This document shows positions 37,745-50,300 of a stretch of 64,000 nt of DNA, piece after piece (position 1 is the stretch's first letter; the number at the start of each line of letters is the position of its first letter). Source of the DNA: Epiperipatus broadwayi (Eukaryota > Onychophora > Udeonychophora > Euonychophora > Peripatidae); contig JAQFVV010000252.1 of the NCBI GenBank assembly GCA_028023455.1, forward strand, positions 833,349-897,348, read 5' to 3'. The translations under genes were made by a program, and so were the position numbers. The notes beneath the pieces were generated by a model, which searched no databases, had not been told where the DNA came from, and worked only from the letters and a program-made list of their open reading frames with translations.

Positions 37745-39238
37745 ATTTATCTTTTCAATATATGTATGTTTAAGTGTATCAGTGTTATTAGATGGAGTGG
37801 AGAGTGGTGGGTCATGTGAAAGTCTGTGCTCATACCCTAATATTACATATATATAGACACAGGTATAAATAAGCCTATGTTTCAGTTATTTATTATTATA
37901 TGTGTGTAATTTAAATATATTAAATGTATACCTTAACATAATGTGTATATGCATTTATTATAAGGTGAGGAGCATTTAAGGAAATCTGGAAATAAATATT
38001 TTTAATTATTGTTAAGTAAGATTGAAAGTAAGGGAGAGATTCATGGGTGCATCGATTCATGTCATACAGTTAATCATGTAGGTGCATTCTATTGGTCAAA
38101 TATTTGTGAAATAAATCTTTTTAACTATTGTTAAGTAAGATTGAAAGTCATATAATTAATAGCATATAAGTATTCTATTGATCAAATATTTATGACATAA
38201 ATAATGGGAATAAATATTCGTATATAGGTGGAGAATTGAGAATAGCTAAAGTCCGATGAGCTAGCTGGAAGGTCACTACTAAATTTGTAGCTTGTTGAGC
38301 AAGCATGTTAGTTACTCCTGTAATTACCTGGTGCCTAAGGGTTTTTCAGTTAAAATAAATAAAGTACTTGGATAACCAGTGTTATAATTTAGTAGCAGAG
38401 AAATAATATTATTGATAGCTTGTTACCAGAGATGTTATTATCTACCTGAAAGATTGGCAGCCTTCAAAGATAGTACAAAGAAACTTAACGAAAGGGATCA
38501 AATAAAAATCTAAAAGTAAATAGATGTTTCCATTTCTTTGTTGACAAATAAAAGAAGGTGGGTCGTACAATATATATATATATATGTGTGTGTGGGTGTG
38601 TATAAAAATCAAATACATGTGCACAGCAATATTTATTACAGAATCTAAATTTCGTAATTAACATCAGTTATTCATCAACTCAAAGAAATTATACCTTGAT
38701 ATAAAGATTACATAGAGAACAGAATATATTTATGTACATGTTTATAAAATTTTCATTTTATTTCAAAGGCAAATAATAAAGTCAGAATTGTAAGATTATT
38801 AATTAAATCAATAAAAAATAAGTGAACAATAATCTAAATATACTTAAGACTTTTTTAGCCTTTTCGAATAAATTAAAATTTTATTATACAAACATTAAGA
38901 AAATAATAAATATATTTGAAAAACTAAATTAAAAAAATATTGGTTTTATTTAAAAAAAAAAAAAAAACCTTCAGCTGCTTAATTTTATTTTTAAAAATAT
39001 TTAATACATTTTAAATATGTATATTGCTATTGAATATTTTATTACTACGTAATGAATGTAATATTGGAATATATACTTACAAAAATATCTTAATATCCTT
39101 TATTTAACCAGACCCCTAAAAATTATTAAAAGTTATGATACGATCAAATGTTTGATAATTAACTTTAATTTCTAATCTATTCAATGTAACTATTTCTGGA
39201 TGTAAAGAGTATAGAATGAACGAAGACAATTTATATAT

Positions 39239-39975
39239 ATATAATTGAAATAATATTTTTAACGGTTTACAAACAATTACAAACAATCTTTAAATCTGCA
39301 GAAGTACTTTCGGTTACTTTCTAACCTGCCTCAACTGCCATAAAATTCAAAAACTAAAAGCGGAAGCAAACGTCATCAATTCAAATTCCACGAATCTCAT
39401 ATTTTAATGTTAGAAGCTTGTCGATTTATTAAATGCGTTTTATTCCTGTTTATAAAAATTGCCTCTTTAATTTTTCTTTTACTATGGTTTCTCTCTTCGT
39501 GAAGAATTTTCACATTTTCAAAATTAAATTTAAATTTATATTTACATGTTTTTTCATGATCGAAGAAAACTGAAGATTGAAGGAATACAAATTGTTATAT
39601 AAGTGTGTAAAAAATAAAAATAATGGCGATTTAATATCTTCTTCAGTTTTCTTCGATCATGAAAAAACATGTAAATATAAATTTAAATTTAATTTTGAAA
39701 ATGTGAAAATTCTTCACGAAGAGAGAAACCATAGTAAAAGAAAAATTTAAGAGGCAATTTTTATAAACAGGAATAAAACGCATTTAATAAATCGACAAGC
39801 TTCTAACATTAAAATACGAGATTCGTGGAATTTGAATTGATGACGTTTGCTTCCATTTTTAGTTTTTGAATTTTATGGCAGTTGAGGCAGGTTAGAAAGT
39901 AACCAAAAGTACTTTGCAGATTTAAAGATTGTTTGTAATTGTTTGTAAACCATTAAAATATTATTTCAATTATAA
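39239..39975. repeat. 0.74-kb near-perfect palindrome
   Basis: Arms 39,239-39,575 and 39,641-39,975 are reverse complements over about 335 bp with roughly nine differences and no large gap; the spacer is 65 bp. Neither arm has a coding frame or a terminal motif I recognise, and no convincing target duplication is seen in the AT-rich flanks. It could be a foldback/MITE-type element or a hairpin-RNA locus. Confidence 0.95.
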
Positions 39976-40502
39976 TTACAATATTGTTTTTAATTAACGG
40001 ATATTTTATTTATTTTACATATATATATATAACATATTGCAATATATTTCAATAGCAACTAAAGCATAATAATTGTATGTGAATAGGAGATGTGAAGTGT
40101 TTATCTCTACATGAATTTTGGGCCCATGTTGACATGTTAAATATAACAAAATAAATGATAGTTTAAAAAAGTATAGCAAACGTATTTATTTTAATGCAAG
40201 CTTTCACATCTATATATCAATGTAAATTAAAAAATAACCATTCTATAATCTTAAACAACTATATAATAATGATGATAACCATATCAAGCACCATGTAACT
40301 TATAAATAAATTACAATTAATTTCCAGATTTCTTAACTATATGTAATTCAACACTCTCTTTAGTCAGCTAAAGGGTCATCTATGAATCACAACTATATTT
40401 GTATTCAAGTAAAATAAAATTTATTTACTACAGATATCATTTCAAAGATTGAAAGACCATCCTTATGGTCAAACATTTTATGGATTCATATATTTATTTA
40501 TT

Positions 40503-41905
40503 TTGCAGGCCTAGATGAAATACATGGTAATATGTTAATTTTCAAAACCTTGGAATTTTTTTATTAATATATGGTCCCATAAAATTGTATCCCCTGATCT
40601 TAAGAATGCTTTTATTATTCAGTTTTTAAAAACAAAGGAAATATATAAGTTTTTCAGTAATTGTCATGGAATAATATTATTTTTCCACTACAGTAAAGAT
40701 ACTTTTAAAAATATTGTTGAATAGGTTGCTTCCAATCATAGATGAATGGTTATTAGAAACTCAATGTGGTTTTAAAGAATCAAGAGGCTCTATGGGCATA
40801 GCTTTTGTTGTCAAGAAAATAAAAGAAAAGTGTCCAGAATAAAGGAGTGAGTTGCATATTGTTTTATTTGATTTGGTCAAGGCATTTGATTGAATTAATG
40901 GGTCATAGCTATGGAATTGATGAAGTTGGTTGTTCACCAAAATTTATTCACATTATATAGCTTCTAACGGAATAGTTTTTACTTCAGTTGGAAAATCTAA
41001 GGCATTTAAAATGAAAAATTGGGATTAAACAAGATTTTCTCCAACATTGTTTTAGATTTTTATGATAGTTGTCTTAAGAATTGTTTAATAAAACAAGAAT
41101 CAAGATATGTTTTCTTGTGGACATTTTAATTTGAAATGATTAAAATGAAAACAAGACATTTTTTCTTGGATTCTTGATTTACAGTATGCTGATGATTATG
41201 GTATTTTTATGAGTTCAAAAGATGATTTATCGAATATTAACACATGAATACTTTGGTTTATTAATTATTTTTCAAAAATGTAGGTTCCATATCAGCCAAT
41301 TATGAAAGAAAAATCCTCAACAACTTTTATCATGAATGCTTATCAACTTGAGAATGTATACCAGTTTAAATATCTTAGTAGTTTATAAAAACAATAATGG
41401 ACTTAGATGTTGAGGTGAAACATAGACTTCACTGTGGTGGTGGTGCTGCTGTTTTTAGCAAGTTAAAAATGAATATTTCACTATAAATAAATAACTACTG
41501 CAATTAAGTTAGATATATAGAGAATTGTCATTTTACCTAATTCATTGTATGGAAATGAGTCTTAGATTAACCTGTTATTGCTACTAAAGGTATTAGAGGG
41601 GTTTCTTTAATGGCAAGATCATAAAACCAATCAAATGGTTCTTCAACTTGATTGACATGATATGAAGGAATTCACTATTATGAAATCAACTTCTTTGCTG
41701 GAAGATATGTAAAATAAATTAACAATGCAAGACTTTCTAAAAGGGTCATTTTATTGTGAACATGAGCATGGTTTTTGTGCAAGAGGTTTTACCCTATTAC
41801 CATTAGAAGGTTTATCTCAAACACACTCTAAACAAATGCAATAATGTCAATTATTTCCATTGGAATGATATGATAGAGAGTAGAATACATTGAAAACTAT
41901 AATTT
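40503..41905 (+). pseudogene. Decayed LINE (non-LTR) reverse transcriptase
   Basis: Fragments in changing frames follow the order of a non-LTR reverse transcriptase: GLDEI (about 40,510), PDLKNAFI (motif 1 region), RLLPIIDEWLLETQCGFK, VLFDLVKAFD (motif A, catalytic Asp), LQYADDYGIF (motif C, about 41,180-41,210), LENVYQFKYL, then VILPNSLYGNES and a C-terminal block resembling the DTLKANLK tail common in mollusc and flatworm LINEs. Many stops and frameshifts; no endonuclease domain is seen upstream. The intact enzyme would copy LINE RNA at a nicked target. Clade (RTE-, CR1- or Jockey-like) cannot be fixed from this fragment. Confidence 0.85.
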
Positions 41906-41999
41906 GTCATGGTATTGAAATACCTAAAAAAAAAAAAGATTTGTGCTAAAGAAATGATATTGTAAAATATCAAGTAAACAGTAAAATAAACCAGCATGT

Positions 42000-44227
42000 T
42001 CTGCATGAGAATATATTTCTGGTTTACAATTTATTTTTTTTAGTCATCATAAAACAACCATTTAACTGCCAAAAAACATTTCTATTGCCTTTCTTGTGTC
42101 AATTTTTGTAATCATACAGCACTTGATTTTATTATTGACCCTGTATTTTATATTAGACTTTAATAAAGTGAACATGATTTGTTAAAAATATAGAATTAAA
42201 AAAAATACAACTTTAAAAAAATCTTATTTGAACTTTGCTAATATAGAAAAAATAATAAAGAAAATTATAATAGAGAATAATGATTTTTTTTTGATTGGAT
42301 TGTGATAAAAAAAAATTAGCAACATCTTTATTGATAAAACTTTCTTAAAAACATAAATGAATAAATAAATATGAAGTCATTATAAATCTATCAAATCCTA
42401 TTCTAAAGTTTAAAATGGCATTTCCAATTTTAATTTCTTTTACAAGCATTCAAAAGTATTCTCCAAAAAAAGGTATTAGCAATCTTACAAATGTACTTTT
42501 CTGTTTCCTATTATGATAGAATTTATTAATTTATATTTGTAAAAATAAAACACATTCGAATAAAATCAAATTATAATAAGAATCAATTTACAAAATTATA
42601 TAACGATTATGGACATAATCCTAAAACTATTAAAAATATACTTTTTAATTCTAAAAATTTTATATTAAATAATAACATTTCTATGCACAATGATTATAAT
42701 GATGATAATAACAATAGTTCAAATAAGAAATGGATCCAACTTTCATATTATCCAAAAATTTATAATGCATTAATAAAAACAAAAATTTATATTTATAAGC
42801 ATATAAATATTGGATAGTTGAATAATAAAAGTTTGGAGAAATAGGTAGTTATAAATTAAGAGATGATATAAATTACAAAAAAAAAAGAATCATATATAAA
42901 ATTGTGACCTTTGCAATATGATTTTCTATGGTCATAAAGGGAAACAGAGATAAGAATCAAAAATTATAACAATGCAATTAATAGATGAGTGATAAATCTG
43001 ATTTATATATTCATTATTAAATAAAATAAAAATTACTAGTCAAACCATGGTTTCATCTATTAATAAATAGATTTTTTCAAATGAGATTCAACTAAACATA
43101 CCACCTATATATACCAAACAAAATAACCTTCCCATGATTCACTTTTAAACCCAACTTCCTTTAACATCAAATGATGTCTTCTTGAGATTGATGGCATCAG
43201 ATTCAAAATATTTTATCATCAATGTTTCTTTTATTCTTCTTTTCAATTCACTTAATTACTTAATATATGGACATAAAATAGATGCTACAAAAATTATCAA
43301 ACCTTTAAATTACATTAAAGTTCAAAAAAAGAGATGAATATATGAAATATATTACATTAAGCATAATTTAAATAATTGTATGAATACTTATAAAACTTCA
43401 ATAAATTTAGTTAACAATTGATTAATTAAAAATGAATGGAAAATTATATAAGATAGTACACAGAAAGTTGCACAATGTATCTACTATTTGTTTTGTATTT
43501 TGTTATGGTATGTAGTCAATTGTTTGAAGTTATATTGAATATCTATATGAAAGTTTTATTCTATTTTAATAATGTTTTATTTTGTTATGGTAGTTATTTT
43601 ACTTTAATTATAGGACACTAAATGGTATTCCATCTGCAATAACTGCTTAACATTAAAATAGATGATTATAATTTGAAAGGGAGATGAAGCCATGTGCCAA
43701 AAAAGACTTTATGTGTAATTATTATTAATATATATTTATATAGCTATTGTATATGATTTTTTATTATTTATTATAATTTATATGAGAGTACAGTACAATG
43801 AATTTCATTAATTTCTATTTTGATGATAATTATAATAATATATACTTTTGGTTTTAAACAATTATTGTGAAAATATTGTGTAAAAATCATATTAAAAATG
43901 TAAAGAAACTATGAAAACAAGACCATTTTTTGTTGTTGATTACTAGCAACAAAAGAATTGAGGGTATTATTGTCCATCACAATTGCTCATAAACAATCAG
44001 CACTCTAGTCTACTAAAGGGAACCAAGGACTCCAGTTCACTCTGTTACTGGCTCCCCATTTTAGTCACTTTAGTTATGGTTTAGGGAATGATATTTTCCT
44101 AAACCAATTTCAATTGACAAGAGTTATCTCTCAGATCTCTTTTCATATAAGAATTATAGCACCAACTAATAACAAGTAAGCATGATTACAACTTTTCTTT
44201 AAAGCACTGTTAGAAGTAAATGACAGC
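42000..44227. other. AT-rich stretch without recognised features
   Basis: No coding motif or element end was found; only short A- or T-runs. Confidence 0.5.
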
Positions 44228-45490
44228 CATTCAAGTTTTTAGAGAATTTTATGGAAAAATTGATTTTTCAACAAGAATTTTGATTTAATTCTACTTTGCT
44301 GATTGGGTGAGAGTGTCTGGTTATTGGGAGGGTCCATGTGGGCCTAAATCCTAGTTCTTTGATGGGCCAGAGCTGGGAAACGGACACTGTAGGGATCGTT
44401 ATCAGAATTGGATAGCTCGTTCATTTGTTAACAAGAATGGTGTTATTCATTGCAGTTTAAGTACCTGCATTACAAATCAGAGATTCTTACCTAATTTGAG
44501 TAAAACTTTGCTCAACTATGATTGGTCTTTTCAACTGGATTTAAACATTATGTTTAAGTTTTCTCTAATTTTCACCCATACATTCTGTATTAAATTTATT
44601 AAGTTATCTCTCAAAATCTTATTCTATTTTTAATTCTGAACACCAAAATTAGCACCATTCAAGTTTCTAGAGAATTCTATGGAAAAATTCATTTTTCAAG
44701 AAGAATTTTGATATAATTCTACTTTGCTGACTGAATGAGTGTCTGATTGTTGGGAGGGCCCCTGGGGCCTAAATCCTAGTTATTATATGGGCTGGATCTG
44801 GGAGTAGGGCACTATGGGGATTGTTATCAGAATTGGATAGCTCATTCATTGGTCAGCAAGAATAACATTATTCATTGCGGTTTGAATACCTGTGTTACAA
44901 ACCAGAGATTTTACCTAATCTAAAGGAAAGTTTCCTCAACTGTGATTTGTTTTTTCAACTGGATTTAAACATTATTTTCGAATTTTCTCTAATTTTCATC
45001 TATACATACTGTATTAAATTTATTAAGTTATCTTTCAAAATGTTATTCTATTTTAAGTGATGAACACCAAAATTAGTGCTAATTTTAACATGTAAGTTTT
45101 TAGAGAAATCTATTGGAGAATTCAATCTTGAAGGTAAATTTAGATTCAACTCAACTTTGCTGACTGAGTGAGAGTGTTGGGTTGTTGGGGGGTCCCTGGG
45201 GCCTAAATCCTAGTCCTTATGCAGTTTGGGGCTGGGAGGAGGGCACTGTGGGGATCGTTGCCAGAATTGGATATCTCATTCATTTGTTAGCAATAATAGC
45301 ATTATACATTGCGGTTTGGCGATTGTGCTGCAAGCCAGAAACTTTATCTAATAAATTAATAATATTTTGTTCAATAGTGAATGTTTTTGGACTATATTTG
45401 AACATTAAATTTCAAGTTTTACCCTAATTTTCACTCATACATAATATATTGAATTCATTACAGTCTCTCCATAGCATTATTTTATTAGCA
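44228..45490 (+). repeat. Three tandem copies of a 428-bp unit
   Basis: The block AAGTTTNTAGAGAA starts units at 44,233, 44,661 and 45,094 (periods 428 and 433). Each unit has a GC-richer core with GGGAGGGTCC...GGGCCTAAATCCTAG and GGGATCGTTATCAGAATTGGAT. In the third copy this core is open for 81 codons (45,182-45,427), but the other two copies are interrupted, so coding is unlikely. Confidence 0.93.
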
Positions 45491-46894
45491 AAGCGGAGCC
45501 TCACAGATCATCATCAATGTTCACATTTTATTATTATCAATAATTAAGCACCTCATGCATTAGGGATTCCAGTTTTTATAAGTTATCAGGGTGCTGGAAC
45601 ATGATGAATGAAGTTAAAGAGATATTTGAATTCATACATTACTCTATGTAGATAAGCATTTGCCGTGGAAAACTAATATTATGTCATTACGATATCAATC
45701 AATCTTCACAAATAATAATTGTGATTTATACTCTACATTTTGCAAGATCATAAAGAAAATTAAGATAAAAGGCCAAATAGTAAACCCTATGGTAATATTT
45801 AAAGACATCTGGGCAATCTATCAGTTACTCAAAACCTCAATATTCCACCAAAAACTCACAGCCTCAAGCTCAACCGGATATCACTGGAAGTCTAAACACA
45901 GAATAAACAGCAATGCTTAACAACTAGAAAAATACATTGTATTCATCTTGTAATTCTAATTAATCAATAAATTCTAATTAAAAAAAACAATCAGCACTCT
46001 GAAGGCAGGATTGGCTGAAGACCTGTCCTTTTTATATTTTTTTCAACTTATGAATCAATACCATTTCTGCTGTCAAAACAAATGCAAAACTGGCAACATT
46101 GCACTATAAGTAGTTGTAGGAGAATAAAAGAAAATTGAAAATCTATCTACATTCTCTTCAATATCTTCAAACACAGTCATTGTAATTATTAATAGCTGTG
46201 TTAATATAAATATGGATGTTAAATGCACTTTGTACTATTAATAATAAAGTTATACCATTTTTTAATGAAAAATATATTAATATATATTTTAAAACAAACA
46301 TCTTATTTTAAAATTATTACTCTGTTTAAGCAAAAGTGCATTAATATATTGATCAAATATGATTAGTTCCATACTAATAGTGGACTAAGTCCTAGACTCT
46401 AGGAGGAAATATTTAAAATATCTATGAAGCATTTTAATTTATTATATTATATATATCTTAAATATTTATATCCCTTTAACTTTGTTTACTAAAAAAACGC
46501 TAGTAATAAATTAACTTTATTTATTCAGTTTGTTATTAGAAACTTAATATCATGTAAACTGTAAAGTAATTTCTCAACGTGGGTAATTTGAATCTATAAA
46601 ACATCTGCATTAAACTCAATTAAGAATGAGGTATGATTATTTATTTTTTCCCTAAAAAATCACCATTATTATTAAGTGTTATCTTAAGAATTCTTTAAAT
46701 CAAGTACAGACTTCATTTAAAAGGTAAAAGTAACTTGAGATTTTTTCTCCTGCTAGTTGTCTTAGACAGATTTGTTATTCAGCAATTAAAATATTGACAT
46801 TAAAGAAGAAAATCAAATTCTGCTACTGACAGTGTTGCACTTAAATCATGAGAATTAACATAGAATTTATACAATCTAATATATATAATTAATA

Positions 46895-47372
46895 TTAAGT
46901 TGCAATGTATGTAAATAATATTCCTCATTTATATTATTGCTGACTTTGTAATTATTTAATTTTATGAATAATCCAGTATTAGTTTTTGTCTAATTGCCAC
47001 TGCGGTCACTGTGTATCCACACATATACCCGATACTATTTTAATAAGCGCTGTAGGGCATTTTTGATACCAAAGGAAGTCTCAGATCCATTACTGACCCT
47101 AAAATAACTTTAGTCTACAAACATGCTGCTATGAATAAAATCTATCTAACTACCAATCTACCTACATATCTACCTATCTATTTATTCATCTCTGTCTGCT
47201 TATATCCCTCTCTCTATATCCATCTATCTATTTGTATATTTGTTCATCAATCCATCCACTGTAGATGGATGGGTGATTAGCTAGATAGAAAATCAGATAG
47301 ATAGTTAAATAGATAGGTAATAGTTAAATAGATAAATAGACAGACAGATAGATAGATTGATTGATTGGGGAA
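46895..47372. repeat. Dispersed repeat ending in TCTA/TAGA microsatellite, copy 1
   Basis: About 270 bp of non-repetitive sequence (with GCTGACTTTGTAATTATTT and TTGTCTAATTGCCACTGC) leads into TCTA-type repeats that switch strand near 47,265 into GATA/GACA-type repeats. The same arrangement occurs at 53,450-54,120. Confidence 0.9.
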
Positions 47373-47379
47373 TTAGGGG

Positions 47380-50300
47380 TAGTCATTCCTGGGATAATGG
47401 AAAATATTTCAAATAATGAAATTTAATAAAAAGTATATTTAAGATATAAAAGATATTACAGTAAGAGATATTAAAGTAAGATATTAAAGTAATGTTTAAT
47501 ATCAAAAAATATATAAGTAATTTTATATATTATAGGGAGTATGAGATCAATAAATCTCTCTGAGAGATCAGCCTAGTTAACACCTAAAAGCAACTATAAA
47601 TATGATTACCCAAATTTATCACCATTATGAATAAGTAAAAAAAATACTCATCATTATGAATGATTACCAATCAAATTAATCAACAGTCAATCTGGTGACT
47701 GCATTTGAAATGGGTCTACTGTAGACCAAGCCAACTATTTAGCCTTTGCCAGCTTGGGCAATTATTTAAACCTTAATTTAGATTCACCAATTAAGTGCTC
47801 ATTCATTAGAATACATAATCATCAAAACAATAATGCTGGGATATTAAAACATGATCATCATCAATGCTTTGGCCACTTAGTACAATTAAGGTACTGGTTA
47901 TTATAAACTTAATTTTTAATAAGATTAAACTAAAATAAAATATAGTGCATGGGTTTTAAAGAATATTCTCTTTGCACCAATCAGGATGATGATGATGCTG
48001 ATTGATGGGAATATCATCATCATCACTGGATGCCCATAAATACTAAGATCATCCCCTTTTTATATATCATACCATTATGCTTGAATCTAGCCCAGAGAAT
48101 GTAAGCTATATTACAGCTACTGTGATCAAGAGATCACGTGATATATTCTAAAATTTGAAAATCAAGTCACTGGAATAATTTTAACAATTGAATACACATT
48201 TATTAACAACAATAAAAAATGCAGTTAAGGTCTGTAGAATAAGGCTTCTGATTTTGAGAATGCAATTAAAAAAAACTACCACATTGTGATTTACATGATT
48301 AATAAAAAATTCAAGTTGTTACATTGATTTACAATACCTCTTAATGGGTTTACATAAAATGCATAGATATATATGCACAGATGTGCATTTTATGATGTAC
48401 AATGAATACATTTCAATTAATATTTAATAAAATTTTAAAAATGATTAAATTTTACATATGTGTTTACTTGACACTCATTGGTACATACATAAACATGTGA
48501 CAAAATAACTTCTGAAGATGTTTGACTTGCCGTAAAATAAAAATCTTAAGTTATTACTTTTAAATGATATAAATATTTTATACTAGGTTTACATGCAATA
48601 CATATACAAATCATCTGTGCAGTATAATTTATTATTTCATATTGTCATAAATCTATAAAGGAAATTCAGTTTTATATGTATTTAATAACATTTAACATAC
48701 ATCTGTGGGTGTATTGAGTTGCAGCAAACACTGGCATCTACAACATATATTTAATTTTATCAAAATAAAATTATTAAAAATTATTTTAGCAGTCAATTTT
48801 TGGTTGACTATACATAAATTTTATTACTTTAATAATAAAGGTTTTCCTTTCTTTTAAAAAATACAATCAGTCTTGACAGGTTGCTCTAAAAAGATTTTTT
48901 TTATTTCTTCTTTTTTTTTTTTTTTGAAAACAGGATGTAAATTAGTTAACTATTTACTCTTAGATTTTTAATCCAAGCAAAATTGTATTTGTTTCACTTT
49001 TAAAATGACTCACTCTCTTTTTTTTAATAAACAAAAAAATAAAGTCATTCTATTGAAGCGAACCTGAGATTCAGATTGCGCTTCACAGCCCACCTTAAAT
49101 CTTCTGCTACCAAGCCAAATTCAAACCCTATTCTTGCATATATATTCCACTCACTAATACATTTTTGTCTCTTTTCTTGATTATCATTAATTAAAATATT
49201 TCTTAACAAAGATATATGCATAGATATCTGAATTTAAACACTCACACACACAAAAGAAAAATAATAAATATAGTATTTAAAAGGGGAATATGTATACGCA
49301 ATAGGTAATCGAGGATTAATTGTAACAAACTTATAATATCAAATATATTATATTTTCTGTATTTTTTTTTTTAAATTATAAAAGTTATAGTAATTATTTA
49401 GTAATTGCAGCTCAGTTGTATATAGATATTGTAGAGACAAACCTACTGAGCAAATATTTACTTGAAAAAGTTTGTTATATGTCAATCTATAAAATTTTGT
49501 CTTTTAAATTATTTTTGCTATTAAACTATACTTTTCTTTTTAAATCCAGATGGAAGATGCAATTGAAATTAGTCAAAAATAATTAAAGGTGAGAAACTTA
49601 ATCTTGTTTAATCTTCTAAAATAACATTAATTAAAAGTTTCTCTAAAATTAAAATTAGAAACTAAACTAATTGATTTACTTTTGTCATAAATATTTGTTA
49701 TCAAGTTAATTTCAGTTTGAATACTTATCTAACAATGACATCTTTCAGCATAATGGGTAAAGCTTATGTAGAAATTCTTTTAAAAATTAGATTAGAGAAT
49801 GATTAGCAGTGCCCAATCAAAAAAGCATTCCACAAATACCAGGGCATAGTATAAAATGGGCTAATTTTGACCACTGGAGGAACTAAAAAAAAGTCAATGA
49901 AAGCAGTTGCCAAATAAATCCACATTCGTTTAATTTCAATGTGTCATGAATAAACCCACTTTACCTTTCTTGCCGTTCAAGATGGCCCTCTCTGAAATCT
50001 GCACCCAGGATCCTGATACTCATAAACTATAATTATATGCCTGTTTGTTGAATAATAAACTTACTACCTGCCTGAATAACTATGCTCATCAAACTAGATC
50101 TAGTTCTCCGAGAGAAATCTGAACATCACCAAAAGAACAGCCAAGTTTGTACAGAGGTAATAATTTCAAGTGCTGCTAGACTCTTAAATTTACATTGAAT
50201 AATTTCGAATCTCACCTATCTGTTTCTTTAAACATTTTGTAAAGCCTTCCTTGTAAAATTAATATTAATTATGAATTAATCAATTTGTAAATTCTTACCT

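Larger units (their letters stand above)
37079..37888. mobile_element. Hammerhead-ribozyme repeat (retrozyme-like), family 1 copy B
   Basis: A 15-bp duplication TTTATTATTATATGT lies at 37,064-37,078 and 37,889-37,903, and the empty site exists in the left LTR. The insert has two parts in opposite directions: 37,079-about 37,640 in minus sense and 37,641-37,888 in plus sense. The minus-sense part exceeds one unit; the same block GGGTATGAGC recurs at 37,086 and 37,557, a tandem period of 471 bp. Each part holds one hammerhead motif. Long duplication plus inverted 5' segment is typical of LINE-type integration with twin priming. Confidence 0.85.
32657..38569 (+). mobile_element. Nested non-autonomous LTR retrotransposon
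   Basis: Two direct repeats form the LTRs: 32,657-34,365 (1,709 bp) and 36,020-38,569 (2,550 bp, enlarged by an 810-bp insertion). Both begin TGTACC and end GTACA. A primer-binding-like TGGCATATGC starts one base inside the left LTR, and the purine tract AAAGGGGGGGTGGGTGGAGA ends next to the right LTR. The 1.65-kb interior has no pol. It inserted into a TA run of the outer element's 5' LTR, so the 5-bp duplication cannot be placed exactly (TATAT/ATATA). The LTRs differ at many sites, so the insertion is not recent. Confidence 0.92.
36020..38569 (+). repeat. Right LTR of the nested element, interrupted
   Basis: It begins directly after the polypurine tract and ends GTACA before a TA run that belongs to the outer LTR. 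The extra length compared with the left LTR is the insertion at 37,079-37,888 and its target duplication. Confidence 0.93.
29083..38628 (-). mobile_element. Gypsy-type LTR retrotransposon, split by a nested element
   Basis: The outer target duplication is ATATT at 29,078-29,082 and 38,629-38,633. The 3' LTR is 29,083-30,098; the 5' LTR is 31,928-32,656 plus 38,570-38,628, cut in two by the insertion at 32,657-38,569. On the minus strand the LTRs begin TGCT and end in a CA. A primer-binding-like TGGCACAGTC starts two bases inside the 5' LTR, and the purine tract CTTGGGGAAAG abuts the 3' LTR. Between them lie broken gag, protease, a CCCH zinc finger and a pol-like C-terminal tail, but no reverse transcriptase or integrase, so it is a deleted, non-autonomous copy. 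Confidence 0.92.

Noticed and set aside
45182-45427. 81-codon frame as a small membrane protein gene
   Set aside because: It is one unit of the 428-bp tandem repeat, and the other two units have stops in the same frame.
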